This document shows positions 17,362 through 26,134 of a DNA stretch of 64,000 bases, piece after piece (within the stretch, counting starts at the first letter, position 1; each line of letters starts with the position of its first letter). The stretch covers positions 310,001 through 374,000 of the forward strand of contig NZ_CP062165.1 of the NCBI RefSeq assembly GCF_014844075.1. The letters run 5' to 3'. This DNA comes from Paenibacillus sp. JNUCC-31. GTDB taxonomy: Bacteria; Bacillota; Bacilli; Paenibacillales; Paenibacillaceae. A program made the position numbers and the translations under genes. The notes beneath the pieces are model-generated. The model was not told the origin of the DNA. It saw only the letters and a program-made list of their open reading frames with translations, and made no database searches.

Positions 17362-17523
17362 TCATTTTGATATGTATATTCAGAAACAAGCTGGAGATCC
17401 TGTGAAAAGAAAACATTGAAAGTCACTGAAAATTTCACATTTATTGCAGTAATCATGGTTCATTTGCTGTCTAACTTGGTTATTTATAGCTATAACTTTA
17501 TCTTGAGTTCAGGAGGTGCTGTC

Positions 17524-19275
17524 ATGCTGCTCGAAGCAATGTATCACGTTCCCCGCGACAAATGGGCTTATGCATATAACCCCTCTACCATTCACCTGCG
17601 TGTACGAACCAAGAGAAATGACGTTGAATATGTGACTGCACTGACTGGTGATAAGTACGATTGGGATGGAACTTACAAAGAGATTCAACTGGAGAAGGCT
17701 GCTTCAGACAGCATGTTTGATTACTGGGAGGCTGCTGTCAATCCCAAATTCAAGCGCCTGACCTACATCTTCCGCATAACCGCCGGAACAGAAAGTATTT
17801 TTTTGGCCGATAATGGAATTCATTATGATGCCCCTTATCCGACCGGAGGATATTATGAATTTTCCTACATACATGAAATTGATGTATTTAAGGTCCCCGA
17901 GTGGGCAAAAGAAGCCGTGTTCTATCAAATCATGACAGAAAGGTTTGCGAACGGCAATCCGGATCTGAATCCGGAAGGGACCCAGGAATGGGGCGGCAAG
18001 CCTGAACTGGATAACTACTTCGGCGGAGACCTGCAAGGTGTGCTTAATCACCTGGACGATCTGACCAAACTCGGTGTCAACGCCATCTACTTCACCCCAT
18101 TGTTTCAAGCCAACTCCTACCACAAATACGACACCATTGATTATAAAAAAGTCGACCCCCATTTCGGGGACAATGAATTGCTCAAAAAGGTGGCAGAACA
18201 ATGCCATCGCCGCGGAATCCGGGTCATGCTTGACGCGGTTTTTAACCATTGCAGCGAAGACTTCCCCCCATTTCAGGATGTACTGAAGAATGGCAAGGAA
18301 TCCAAATATGCAGACTGGTTTCATATCAATGAATACCCTGTCCAGATCAAGAATGGAATCCCTACTTACGATACCTTTGGGTTTTATGGAAATATGCCCA
18401 AGTTCAATACTGCGAATTCCGAGGTTAAAGCGTATTTGCTCGACGTAGCTGAATACTGGATCAAGGAAATCAAGCTTGACGGCTGGCGACTGGATGTTGC
18501 CAATGAAGTGGATAACCATTTCTGGCGGGACTTCCGCAAAGTGGTCAAAGCAGCCAATCCGGAAGCTTATATTGTAGGTGAAGTCTGGAGTGATTCCTTG
18601 ACCTGGCTCATGGGGGATCAATTTGATTCCGTGATGAACTACCCTTTTGCTGACAAAGTGCTTGAGTTTTTCTGTGGTTCTATGGATGGTTATAACTTTG
18701 CCAACGAGATGGGCTCACTCATTATGCGGTACCCGCAACAAACAAACGAAGTTATTTTCAATATGCTGTGCAGCCATGACACTCCACGCCTGCTCACTCG
18801 GTCCGGAGAAGACAAACGCAGGTTAAAGTTGTCTGTTGTATTTCTTTTCACCTATATCGGTACGCCGTGTATATTCTATGGGGATGAGGTCGGCATAAGT
18901 GGGGAGGCAGATCCGGATTGCCGCAAATGTATGCAATGGGACCCTGCCAAGCAAGATCGGGAGCTTTATGATTTCTACCGCCTGATGATTGATTTGCGTA
19001 AAAGTAATGAGGCATTACGGAAAGGTCGTTTCCGTTTCCTCAAAGCAGATCACAACGATCCCTGTATCGTGTATGAACGCGTGGACGACACGCTTCACTT
19101 TACTATATGGATGAACAATACCCCGCAAGACCGTACATTGTCTCATCCGATGGAAACGAGAGACTGGAGAGATGCTTTGACTGAAGAACCTGTAGCTCCA
19201 ACGGATGGCATGATGAATATCAAACTTGATCCATACGGATATCGTATTTTGTACAGACAACTGGAAACGATCTAA
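17524..19275 (+). CDS. GH13 neopullulanase / cyclomaltodextrinase-like alpha-glycosidase
   Basis: A cytosolic alpha-amylase-superfamily enzyme of 583 residues, the normal size for GH13 subfamily 20 (neopullulanase, cyclomaltodextrinase, maltogenic amylase), hydrolysing alpha-1,4 glucans or cyclodextrins. An N-terminal CBM34-like beta domain (about 1-125) precedes the (beta/alpha)8 barrel: FYQIMTERFANGNP, MLDAVFNHCS (region I), GWRLDVANEVD with the nucleophile aspartate (region II), VGEVWSDS with the acid/base glutamate (region III) and MLCSHDTPR (region IV). The ATG at 17524 has AGGAGGTG five bases before it; the frame upstream to 17416 lacks a site. No signal peptide, so it acts on imported or stored glucan, consistent with the glg genes nearby. 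Confidence 0.92.
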   Translation: MLLEAMYHVPRDKWAYAYNPSTIHLRVRTKRNDVEYVTALTGDKYDWDGTYKEIQLEKAASDSMFDYWEAAVNPKFKRLTYIFRITAGTESIFLADNGIHYDAPYPTGGYYEFSYIHEIDVFKVPEWAKEAVFYQIMTERFANGNPDLNPEGTQEWGGKPELDNYFGGDLQGVLNHLDDLTKLGVNAIYFTPLFQANSYHKYDTIDYKKVDPHFGDNELLKKVAEQCHRRGIRVMLDAVFNHCSEDFPPFQDVLKNGKESKYADWFHINEYPVQIKNGIPTYDTFGFYGNMPKFNTANSEVKAYLLDVAEYWIKEIKLDGWRLDVANEVDNHFWRDFRKVVKAANPEAYIVGEVWSDSLTWLMGDQFDSVMNYPFADKVLEFFCGSMDGYNFANEMGSLIMRYPQQTNEVIFNMLCSHDTPRLLTRSGEDKRRLKLSVVFLFTYIGTPCIFYGDEVGISGEADPDCRKCMQWDPAKQDRELYDFYRLMIDLRKSNEALRKGRFRFLKADHNDPCIVYERVDDTLHFTIWMNNTPQDRTLSHPMETRDWRDALTEEPVAPTDGMMNIKLDPYGYRILYRQLETI

Positions 19276-19283
19276 CTCATGCC

Positions 19284-19342
19284 AAAAACGTATGGAGTAT
19301 TGGATGAATGATTCAATTCATCGGATGCTCCATACGTTTTTT
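19284..19342. terminator. Strong terminator downstream of the GH13 gene
   Basis: AAAACGTATGGAG pairs with CTCCATACGTTTT, with further pairing inward (TGGATGAA with TTCATC), followed by a run of six Ts. It separates the convergent GH13 and beta-helix genes and can work on both strands. Confidence 0.9.
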
Positions 19343-19366
19343 AGGATTTTAACAAGTATGATAAAA

Positions 19367-21067
19367 TTATAGCTTCGTGGTTTTTAAATCTCCTTTTGCA
19401 TCGATCGTTATTCTCCACCGCGTAGAATTCGCACCCATCATGACAATTTCGTTTACCAGTTGATATACTGTTCCATTATTATCCTTAACCAGGTCAACCA
19501 CTATGTTTTTCCCGTCTGACCAAGGACTGGAACCAAACAAATAACGCCCCGTTACATTCGCCGCTACAGTTAAGATATTGTCTCTGATAATATTGTTCTC
19601 CACCGTGTAACCGACACTATCGAGATGAACTGCCCACCACGTTCCATCATATCTCAATCGGTTTCCAGTGATAATATTGTTGGAGCCTCGTATTTGGAGA
19701 CTTGTGCCTTTTCCCGCTATTGAATTATTGGTAAAGGTAACATTATCAACCAAACTGACCATTCGGTCAGGACGTTCGGAATCAATACCTGCCTCAATAA
19801 TGTTATTCGAGGCAATAACCCCATTGGTAATATTCATAGCTATGCCCGCTTTGGCAATGTAATTACCTTTTACAATGATATGACCATCCGCAACAATTCC
19901 CCAGTGTTTTCCTCTTGGAATGATGATGTTGTCTGATATAATTCCGATGTCCATGCCCTCTGTACCTTTACTGGTACTGGCTTCAATGGCAGCTGTCGCA
20001 CTAGACATGGAGATTGTGTCAATCAGATTACCCTGGATAATAAACAGGTGGTTGCTAACATCGTCGGGATTAAACTGTGACGGAGAGAAAGACACCGAAA
20101 TGACAGAAGTTTTTTTGATATCATTAAAATAATTAGAGGTTACAAATGCACCTTCGAAACCAATTAACCCTACACCAAATGCTGTTCCGATTATGGAATT
20201 TCCGTGAATATGCATGTTTTTTGCCCCGGACTCCCCACCCTCATTGTTGCAAGTAATCCCCCCACCAACGGTGGGCATAAGAGACAGTTGTCCTCCTGAA
20301 AAACTAGCATAGTCCTGGTCACTGGATAGCACAGGTGAGTGAAGAAAGTTGTTAGTTATTGAAACATGCCACGTTGCCTTAATTAGGATTCCATCTCCGA
20401 GATATCTGGAACAATCGTTCTCACGAATCACTACAAAAACCAAGTTACTGCGAACTGCAATCGGCTCTTCTCCTAAATGATGCAGCTTATTGTTCCGTAT
20501 AACGACATCTCGAGTAGGATTGTCTTGACTGTTGGAACCATTGACTGCGATTCCATCGGTAAACTTGCTAATATCATTATGTTGTAATATTACATGGCTC
20601 GAATTTTCGACGTGTAGCCCTGTCTTGTTTTTACTCCAAGCAGCTTGAGTCGTTCGCACCAAGGTCAAACCACTGATCTCTACATGATTACTTCCTTCAA
20701 TCCGTATTCCTTGATCCGAGACCTCCAATATTGCTCCCGGCAGCGCCCTAATGATGACTGATCTTCCGCTAAACGTATAAAACCATCCTGTCTTCACCAC
20801 CTTATAATGTCCTGGCGTAAATAATAAAACATCTCCTTCCTGTGCCGAATCAAAAAAAGCCTTGATCTGCACGGACTGGTTGCTGCCATCTCCTGGTGCA
20901 AAATTTCTCACATCAATGATATTGCCTGAGAGGGTGGATTGCACAGCGGCGATGTTGCCCATAACCTGACTAAACATTTCATTCATTTTGACCGAGTTAT
21001 ACCCGTCTGCACTACTTAAAGCCTGCAAATTAGGATTGTACGTAGTGTTAAAATTAATGAAGTTCAT
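19367..21067 (-). CDS. Right-handed parallel beta-helix repeat protein
   Basis: A 566-residue protein built largely of PbH1/NosD-type coils: repeated strands of the form VEISGLTLVR, VILQHNDISKF, VVIRNNKLHHLG, VSITNNFLHSP, VTFTNNSIAGKG, NIITGNRL, each with asparagine ladders. This fold is used by pectate lyases, tailspikes and surface carbohydrate-binding proteins. An N-terminal leader (residues 1-60, FNTTYNPNLQAL) and the DVRNFAPGDGSN motif before the helix resemble pectate-lyase-3/tailspike-like starts. The C-terminus TRWRITIDAKGDLKTTKL looks like a short beta cap. No signal peptide is visible. ATG 21067 is nine bases after GGGGG and preferred over ATG 21073. No catalytic residues could be assigned; enzyme, adhesin or phage-derived spike are all possible. 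Confidence 0.75.
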   Translation of the reverse strand: MNFINFNTTYNPNLQALSSADGYNSVKMNEMFSQVMGNIAAVQSTLSGNIIDVRNFAPGDGSNQSVQIKAFFDSAQEGDVLLFTPGHYKVVKTGWFYTFSGRSVIIRALPGAILEVSDQGIRIEGSNHVEISGLTLVRTTQAAWSKNKTGLHVENSSHVILQHNDISKFTDGIAVNGSNSQDNPTRDVVIRNNKLHHLGEEPIAVRSNLVFVVIRENDCSRYLGDGILIKATWHVSITNNFLHSPVLSSDQDYASFSGGQLSLMPTVGGGITCNNEGGESGAKNMHIHGNSIIGTAFGVGLIGFEGAFVTSNYFNDIKKTSVISVSFSPSQFNPDDVSNHLFIIQGNLIDTISMSSATAAIEASTSKGTEGMDIGIISDNIIIPRGKHWGIVADGHIIVKGNYIAKAGIAMNITNGVIASNNIIEAGIDSERPDRMVSLVDNVTFTNNSIAGKGTSLQIRGSNNIITGNRLRYDGTWWAVHLDSVGYTVENNIIRDNILTVAANVTGRYLFGSSPWSDGKNIVVDLVKDNNGTVYQLVNEIVMMGANSTRWRITIDAKGDLKTTKL

Positions 21068-21095
21068 TATCATCAGCCCCCTCTTATCATCGTAC

Positions 21096-21124
21096 AAAAA
21101 AACCGCAGTACGTTTAAACTGCGG
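21096..21124 (-). terminator. Terminator of the glgBA operon
   Basis: On the minus strand GCCGCAGT pairs with ACTGCGGT around an eight-base loop and is followed by seven Ts. It lies 14 bases after the glgA stop and immediately before the beta-helix gene. Confidence 0.88.
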
Positions 21125-21137
21125 CTCATTTGAAGGA

Positions 21138-22580
21138 CTATTTTTTGGATTCTAGCGTAATGCGGCGATAAATATTCATATACTCTTCAGCTGATACGTT
21201 CCAGCTGTAGTCCCCGCTCATTGCGTTTCTCACAATCTTTTTCCAGTGCTCTGGTTGACGGTAAAATTCCTCGGCACGGCGAATGGTATTCATCATGTCA
21301 TGGGCGTTAAAGCTTGTAAATGAAAATCCATTCCCTTCACCGCTGAATTCATTGTATGCCTGCACGGTATCGTTCAGACCCCCTGTTTCACGGACAAGGG
21401 GTACGCTGCCATAACGGAGTGCAAGCAACTGGCTAATACCACATGGTTCGAATCTCGATGGCATCAAGAACAGATCACTACCTGCATAGAAACGGCGAGA
21501 CAATCCATCGTTGAATGTAATCTGGGCTGACATTTTTAGCGGATAACGATTGGCTGCCTCACGGAACCAATGCTCATAAGCCGGATCACCCGTACCCAAT
21601 ACGGCAAACTGAATGTCGTCATAATACAACAACTCATCCAATACTCGACATACCAGATCCAATCCTTTGGAATCCACAAGCCTTGTAACCATGACCATAA
21701 GAGGGGCATCCGGACGTACAGGCAATCCTAATTCCTTCTGCAGCTCAATCTTGTTCTCTATTTTCTTGGACAGGCTCGTTCTGTATTTCACAGAAATTTT
21801 GTTGTCTGCTGCAGGGTTGTAACTTTTGGTGTCAATCCCATTCACGATTCCACTGAATCGGTCCCCAAGCGAGGCAAGCAATCCATCTAGACCATAGCCA
21901 TAATAGGAAGTTTGTACTTCCTTCGCATACGTGGGACTGACCGTCGTTACATGATTCGCATACACAATACCTGCTTTCAGGAAATTGACGTTACCGTAAT
22001 ACTCTGCCCCATCCACCGTAAAATACCGATCATCCAACTCCAGCAGATCACTAAATAGCTCATGTGGGAACACACCTTGATATAACAAGTTATGTATGGT
22101 GAACACCGTTCTCATCTCACTGTAGAAAGAATCATGAGCATAATGAGCTTCCAGCAATAAAGGAATCATCCCTGCGTGCCAGTCATGACAGTGCAATACA
22201 TCCGGCTTGAATTCGATTTGCGGCAAAACTTCGAGAACAGCGCGATTGAAGAAAGCAAAACGCTCGCCATCATCCATATACCCGTACACACCGTCACGTC
22301 CAAAATAGTATTCATTGTCAACGAAGTAGACCGTAATGCCGTCATGCACCAACTGTTCAATCCCACAATAGGGTCTGCGCCAACCCAGAGGTACTTCCGT
22401 TGTAATAACTGGTTCCAAGGCGTCTTTGTATTCATCTGGAATACCTTTGTATTTGGGCAAAATGACACGAACATCTGCCCCGCTTTTTTTCAATGCCTGT
22501 GGCAATGCACCAATGACGTCAGCAAGACCTCCTGTTTTGATAAATGGATGTACTTCAGCAGCAGCAAATAGAATGTTCAT
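21138..22580 (-). CDS. glgA: Glycogen synthase GlgA
   Basis: A family GT5 ADP-glucose:glycogen glucosyltransferase of 480 residues that elongates alpha-1,4-glucan chains. The ADP-glucose-binding N-terminal motif is FIKTGGLADVIGALP (KTGGL at about 15-19); further family hallmarks are LHCHDWHAGMIPLLL, TIHNLLYQG, VNGIDTKSYNP and, in the C-terminal Rossmann domain, LFLMPSRFEPCGISQL plus VRETGGLNDTV. The ATG at 22580 overlaps the glgB stop by four bases (ATGA), so both are translated from one message. ADP-glucose would come from GlgC, encoded divergently. A strong terminator follows. Confidence 0.97.
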   Translation of the reverse strand: MNILFAAAEVHPFIKTGGLADVIGALPQALKKSGADVRVILPKYKGIPDEYKDALEPVITTEVPLGWRRPYCGIEQLVHDGITVYFVDNEYYFGRDGVYGYMDDGERFAFFNRAVLEVLPQIEFKPDVLHCHDWHAGMIPLLLEAHYAHDSFYSEMRTVFTIHNLLYQGVFPHELFSDLLELDDRYFTVDGAEYYGNVNFLKAGIVYANHVTTVSPTYAKEVQTSYYGYGLDGLLASLGDRFSGIVNGIDTKSYNPAADNKISVKYRTSLSKKIENKIELQKELGLPVRPDAPLMVMVTRLVDSKGLDLVCRVLDELLYYDDIQFAVLGTGDPAYEHWFREAANRYPLKMSAQITFNDGLSRRFYAGSDLFLMPSRFEPCGISQLLALRYGSVPLVRETGGLNDTVQAYNEFSGEGNGFSFTSFNAHDMMNTIRRAEEFYRQPEHWKKIVRNAMSGDYSWNVSAEEYMNIYRRITLESKK

Positions 22581-24610
22581 GCCTTCGTCCTCCTCTTCGA
22601 TTTACCCGATGTACTTGTAGTACTTGTAGTACTTGTTTTCCTTTCTTTCGGTGCGATGGTTCTTGATCTTACGGATTTCACTTCAAGTGTCGATGTATCC
22701 GTTTTCCGACGAGGATTCTTTTTTAAAATAACTACGCCTAGCGGAGGCAGGACCAGCTCAAGGCTATATGGCTGACCATGAAAAGGAATCTTTTCAGTAG
22801 CCACCTGCATATCATTAAGTATACCTGATCCTCCGTAATCGGAATGATCACTGTTCAGGACTTCGGTGTACATACCGGGACGCATGACGCCAATCCGGTA
22901 ACGCTCCCGCTTGACAGGCTGAAAGTTAATGAGCACAAGGAGTGTATCCGCAGGTTTTTTTCCTTTGCGCACATATGAAATGACGCTCTGGTCCTGATCA
23001 TCCGGAGTTATCCATTCATACCCTTCAAAGGAATGATCAAGCTCCCACAAAGCTTTTTCGCCCAAGTATAACTCGGACAGATCCCGTTCAAACTTGTGGA
23101 GTTTACGGTGACTGTCATAGTTCAGCAAAAACCAGTCCAGTTCATCTTCATCTTTCCATTCGATAAACTGGCCAAATTCTCCACCCATAAACAGCAGCTT
23201 TTTGCCTGGGAATGTCATAAAGTAACCCAAAAAGGCACGCATGCCGGCAAATTTCTGCTCGTATGTTCCTGGCATTTTGTCTAGAAGCGACTTTTTGCCG
23301 TGAACGACCTCGTCATGAGACAGAGGAAGCACGTAATTTTCAGCAAAGGAGTATACGACCGGGAATGTCAGCAAATGATGTTTGGAGGGACGCTCGTGAA
23401 AATCTGATTTCATGTAATCCAGCGTATCGTTCATCCATCCCATGTTCCATTTATAGTTGAAACCTAATCCGCCTTGATCCACTGGCCATGTCACCATCGG
23501 CCATGCACTGGATTCTTCTGCCATCATCAGTGCATATGGAAAGTATTTAAAGACGGTCTCATTAAGCTGCTGTAAAAAAGCGACCGCTTCCTTGTTTTCC
23601 AGACCACCTTCGTTATTGGTTCGGAATTGTCCCGGTTGCTTTTCGAAATCCAGTTTAAGCATGCTGGTCACTGCGTCAACACGCAGTCCATCAAAATGGT
23701 ACATTTCCATCCAGTACAGGGCATTGGAAATCAAGAACGAACGAATCTCAGGTTTGGAGTAATCAAAGCTTAAGGTGCCCCAGCCTGGTCTCTCCGCTAA
23801 CAGCGGATCTGCGTATTCATACAAAGGTGTTCCATCAAACAAACGCAAACCATGTGCGTCCTTTGCAAAATGTGCAGGAACCCAGTCAAGTAATACACCA
23901 ATTCCGGCCTGATGTAGCGTATCGACCAGGTACATCAAATCTTTGGGCTGCCCGTAACGACTTGTTGGCGCGTAAAAACCTGTATTTTGATATCCCCACG
24001 AAAGGTCGTATGGATGTTCACTCAGGGGCATCATCTCTACATGGGTATATTTCATCTCCAATAAATAAGGAACAAGCAAGTCGGCAATTTCACGATAACT
24101 GTAGAGGGTACCGTCCTCTTTACGTTTCCATGTTCCTGCATGCATTTCATAAATATGTAGAGGTTTGTTATACATGGATCGTTGTTTGCGTCTCCACGCC
24201 CCGTCATTCCATTTGTAACCTTCTATGGAACTTGTTATAGAAGCTGTACGTGGACGGACTTCAGCATGAAATGCATAGGGATCCGCTTTAAGCAATTCGG
24301 TACCCTCTTCCGTTAATATACGGAATTTGTATAAAGTTCCTTCACTGATTTCCGGAAAAAAACGAGTCCAAAATCCAGAATCGGGTATCTTATATAATGG
24401 TTCCTGTTCACCTTTCCAATCATTGCGGTCAAGCGCTAGACCTACTTCTTTGGCATTAGGAGCCCACACGGTAAAGCGATACCCCTGACGATGATCTTCG
24501 ATCGTAGGCTGTGCGCCCAATATTCGATAACTGTGATGAAGGTTTCCTTCATGAAACAAATAAATATGCTCCGGCGATATTTCCGGGTTTGCCAATGGTT
24601 GAATGGCCAA
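22577..24610 (-). CDS. glgB: 1,4-alpha-glucan branching enzyme GlgB
   Basis: A GH13 branching enzyme of 677 residues that creates alpha-1,6 branches in glycogen. An N-terminal CBM48-type domain (HHSYRILGAQPT, YRFTVWAPNAKEVGL) is followed by the catalytic barrel: DWVPAHFAKD, GLRVDAVTSML with the nucleophile aspartate, MMAEESSAWP with the acid/base glutamate and LPLSHDEVVHGKKSL. The all-beta C-terminal domain ends near residue 630. The last 45 residues are a low-complexity basic tail (STTSTTSTSGKSKRRTKA), encoded by a 9-bp tandem repeat at about 22611-22639. The start is TTG at 24610 with AAGGTGATC upstream. Operon: glgB-glgA. Confidence 0.96.
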   Translation of the reverse strand: MAIQPLANPEISPEHIYLFHEGNLHHSYRILGAQPTIEDHRQGYRFTVWAPNAKEVGLALDRNDWKGEQEPLYKIPDSGFWTRFFPEISEGTLYKFRILTEEGTELLKADPYAFHAEVRPRTASITSSIEGYKWNDGAWRRKQRSMYNKPLHIYEMHAGTWKRKEDGTLYSYREIADLLVPYLLEMKYTHVEMMPLSEHPYDLSWGYQNTGFYAPTSRYGQPKDLMYLVDTLHQAGIGVLLDWVPAHFAKDAHGLRLFDGTPLYEYADPLLAERPGWGTLSFDYSKPEIRSFLISNALYWMEMYHFDGLRVDAVTSMLKLDFEKQPGQFRTNNEGGLENKEAVAFLQQLNETVFKYFPYALMMAEESSAWPMVTWPVDQGGLGFNYKWNMGWMNDTLDYMKSDFHERPSKHHLLTFPVVYSFAENYVLPLSHDEVVHGKKSLLDKMPGTYEQKFAGMRAFLGYFMTFPGKKLLFMGGEFGQFIEWKDEDELDWFLLNYDSHRKLHKFERDLSELYLGEKALWELDHSFEGYEWITPDDQDQSVISYVRKGKKPADTLLVLINFQPVKRERYRIGVMRPGMYTEVLNSDHSDYGGSGILNDMQVATEKIPFHGQPYSLELVLPPLGVVILKKNPRRKTDTSTLEVKSVRSRTIAPKERKTSTTSTTSTSGKSKRRTKA

Positions 24611-24805
24611 GAGATCACCTTCTTCTCCAGAAAATAGATGTAACAGTAACCATTACCCCATTCTAGCCAAGTTGAAAAGAAAAATGCGGTGTGTAAAAAA
24701 ATGTTGTAATTTTTCAGGATTTTTACAGTATACATCGTTTCAATAGCTCCGCATTGCGTTTATGTATGTACTACACTGAACAAATATCTCGGGAGGGAAA
24801 CGATT

Positions 24806-26032
24806 ATGTTTAATAAAGATTGCATCGCTATGCTGTTGGCGGGAGGAGAAGGGAAGCGATTAGCCCCTTTAACCTCAAGTATCGCAAAACCCGCTGTACC
24901 GTTTGGCGGGCACTACCGGATTATCGATTTTCCTCTCAGCAACTGCGTAAACTCAGGCATCGACACAGTAGGTGTACTGACGCAGTATCAAGCTGATTCA
25001 TTACATGATCACATTGGCGGAGGAGAACCTTGGGGACATGGAACTTCAGGTGAAGCTGGAATTTCCTTACTTCCATCTTATCATACAGGAAATGACGAAT
25101 ACTTGGGAACTGCGGATGCTATTTATAAAAATATAGACTATATTGATCAACAAAACCCCGAAAATGTTCTAATTTTGTCGGGTGATCATATCTACCATAT
25201 GAATTACCGTGAGATGCTGGAAGCTCATAAAGCGAATGAAGCGGTAGCCACCATTTCTGTTATGGAGGTTCCATGGGATGAAGCACATCGTTTCGGTATT
25301 ATGGCAGCGGACGCCAATTCGCGTGTTACCGAGTTTGCGGAGAAACCGGCCGAACCCAAAAGCAACTTGGCTTCCATGGGGATTTATATGTTCAAATGGG
25401 ATTACCTGAAGCGTCACCTGATTGAAGATGCTGCAAACCCGGAATCCAGCCATGACTTTGGTAAAGATGTGATTCCTCAGATGCTGAACGAAAATACACC
25501 TCTCTTCGTCTACAACTTTAATGGGTACTGGAAGGATGTAGGTACGGTTAAGAGTCTGTGGGATGCACATATGGATCTGCTTCATAACGATGAAAACTGG
25601 AGCCTGCATAAAGAAGATTGGCCGATGTTCACTCGTGACTGGAGATCTAAACCAAGTGCATACAAAGCACGTAATACGCGGGCTGAACTTCTGGCATCCA
25701 TGATTCATGAATCCTGCGCCATTGAAGGTCGAGCAGAACGCTCTGTTATTTTCTGCGGGGCTGAGACCGGCAAAGGTTCAGAGGTTAAAGACAGTGTAAT
25801 TATGCCAAACGCACGGGTAGGCCGTGGGGTTCATATCGAACGTGCCATCATTGGTGAAGGTGCCATCATTAAGGACGGTGCCATCGTCAAAGGCACTGCA
25901 GATGAAATTGTGGTAGTAGGACCCAATGAAATTGTCACCGCCAAACCGGCAGTGCGTACACAACCTGTTCGTATGCTCAAAGAAGTGTATGAGAAAAGCG
26001 GACGCCTGCGCGCTGGTGAACTTTCCTCATAA
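24806..26032 (+). CDS. glgC: Glucose-1-phosphate adenylyltransferase GlgC
   Basis: Makes ADP-glucose from ATP and glucose-1-phosphate, the committed step of bacterial glycogen synthesis. The 408-residue protein has the nucleotidyltransferase start [22 protein letters not shown] and [16 protein letters not shown], then [23 protein letters not shown] with the sugar-phosphate-binding lysine, and a C-terminal left-handed beta-helix ([24 protein letters not shown]). The ATG follows GGGAGGGAAACGATT. It is divergent from glgBA across a 195-bp intergenic region that must hold both promoters. No glgD paralogue lies beside it, which fits a homotetramer, although glgD could be elsewhere. Confidence 0.96.
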   Translation: MFNKDCIAMLLAGGEGKRLAPLTSSIAKPAVPFGGHYRIIDFPLSNCVNSGIDTVGVLTQYQADSLHDHIGGGEPWGHGTSGEAGISLLPSYHTGNDEYLGTADAIYKNIDYIDQQNPENVLILSGDHIYHMNYREMLEAHKANEAVATISVMEVPWDEAHRFGIMAADANSRVTEFAEKPAEPKSNLASMGIYMFKWDYLKRHLIEDAANPESSHDFGKDVIPQMLNENTPLFVYNFNGYWKDVGTVKSLWDAHMDLLHNDENWSLHKEDWPMFTRDWRSKPSAYKARNTRAELLASMIHESCAIEGRAERSVIFCGAETGKGSEVKDSVIMPNARVGRGVHIERAIIGEGAIIKDGAIVKGTADEIVVVGPNEIVTAKPAVRTQPVRMLKEVYEKSGRLRAGELSS

Positions 26033-26039
26033 AGATAAT

Positions 26040-26070
26040 AAAAGGCGAGCCGAATATGGCTCGCCTTTTT
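26040..26070. terminator. Terminator between glgC and the histidine kinase gene
   Basis: AAAGGCGAGCC pairs with GGCTCGCCTTT around a six-base loop, followed by TTTTT on the plus strand; the minus strand also gives TTTTATTAT. It serves the two convergent units. Confidence 0.92.
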
Positions 26071-26134
26071 GGTGCTCTTTGTTACTATTCAACCTTAAAA
26101 CCTATTTGATACGCTTAGGGTATTGAAGACACGG

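Noticed and set aside
17704-18621. A 305-codon minus-strand open frame opposite the GH13 gene
   Set aside because: It lies fully inside the GH13 coding sequence, with no family motif or Shine-Dalgarno site.
22611-22639. Short tandem repeat considered as a CRISPR-like array
   Set aside because: The unit is only 9 bp, without spacers, and encodes the serine/threonine tail of GlgB.
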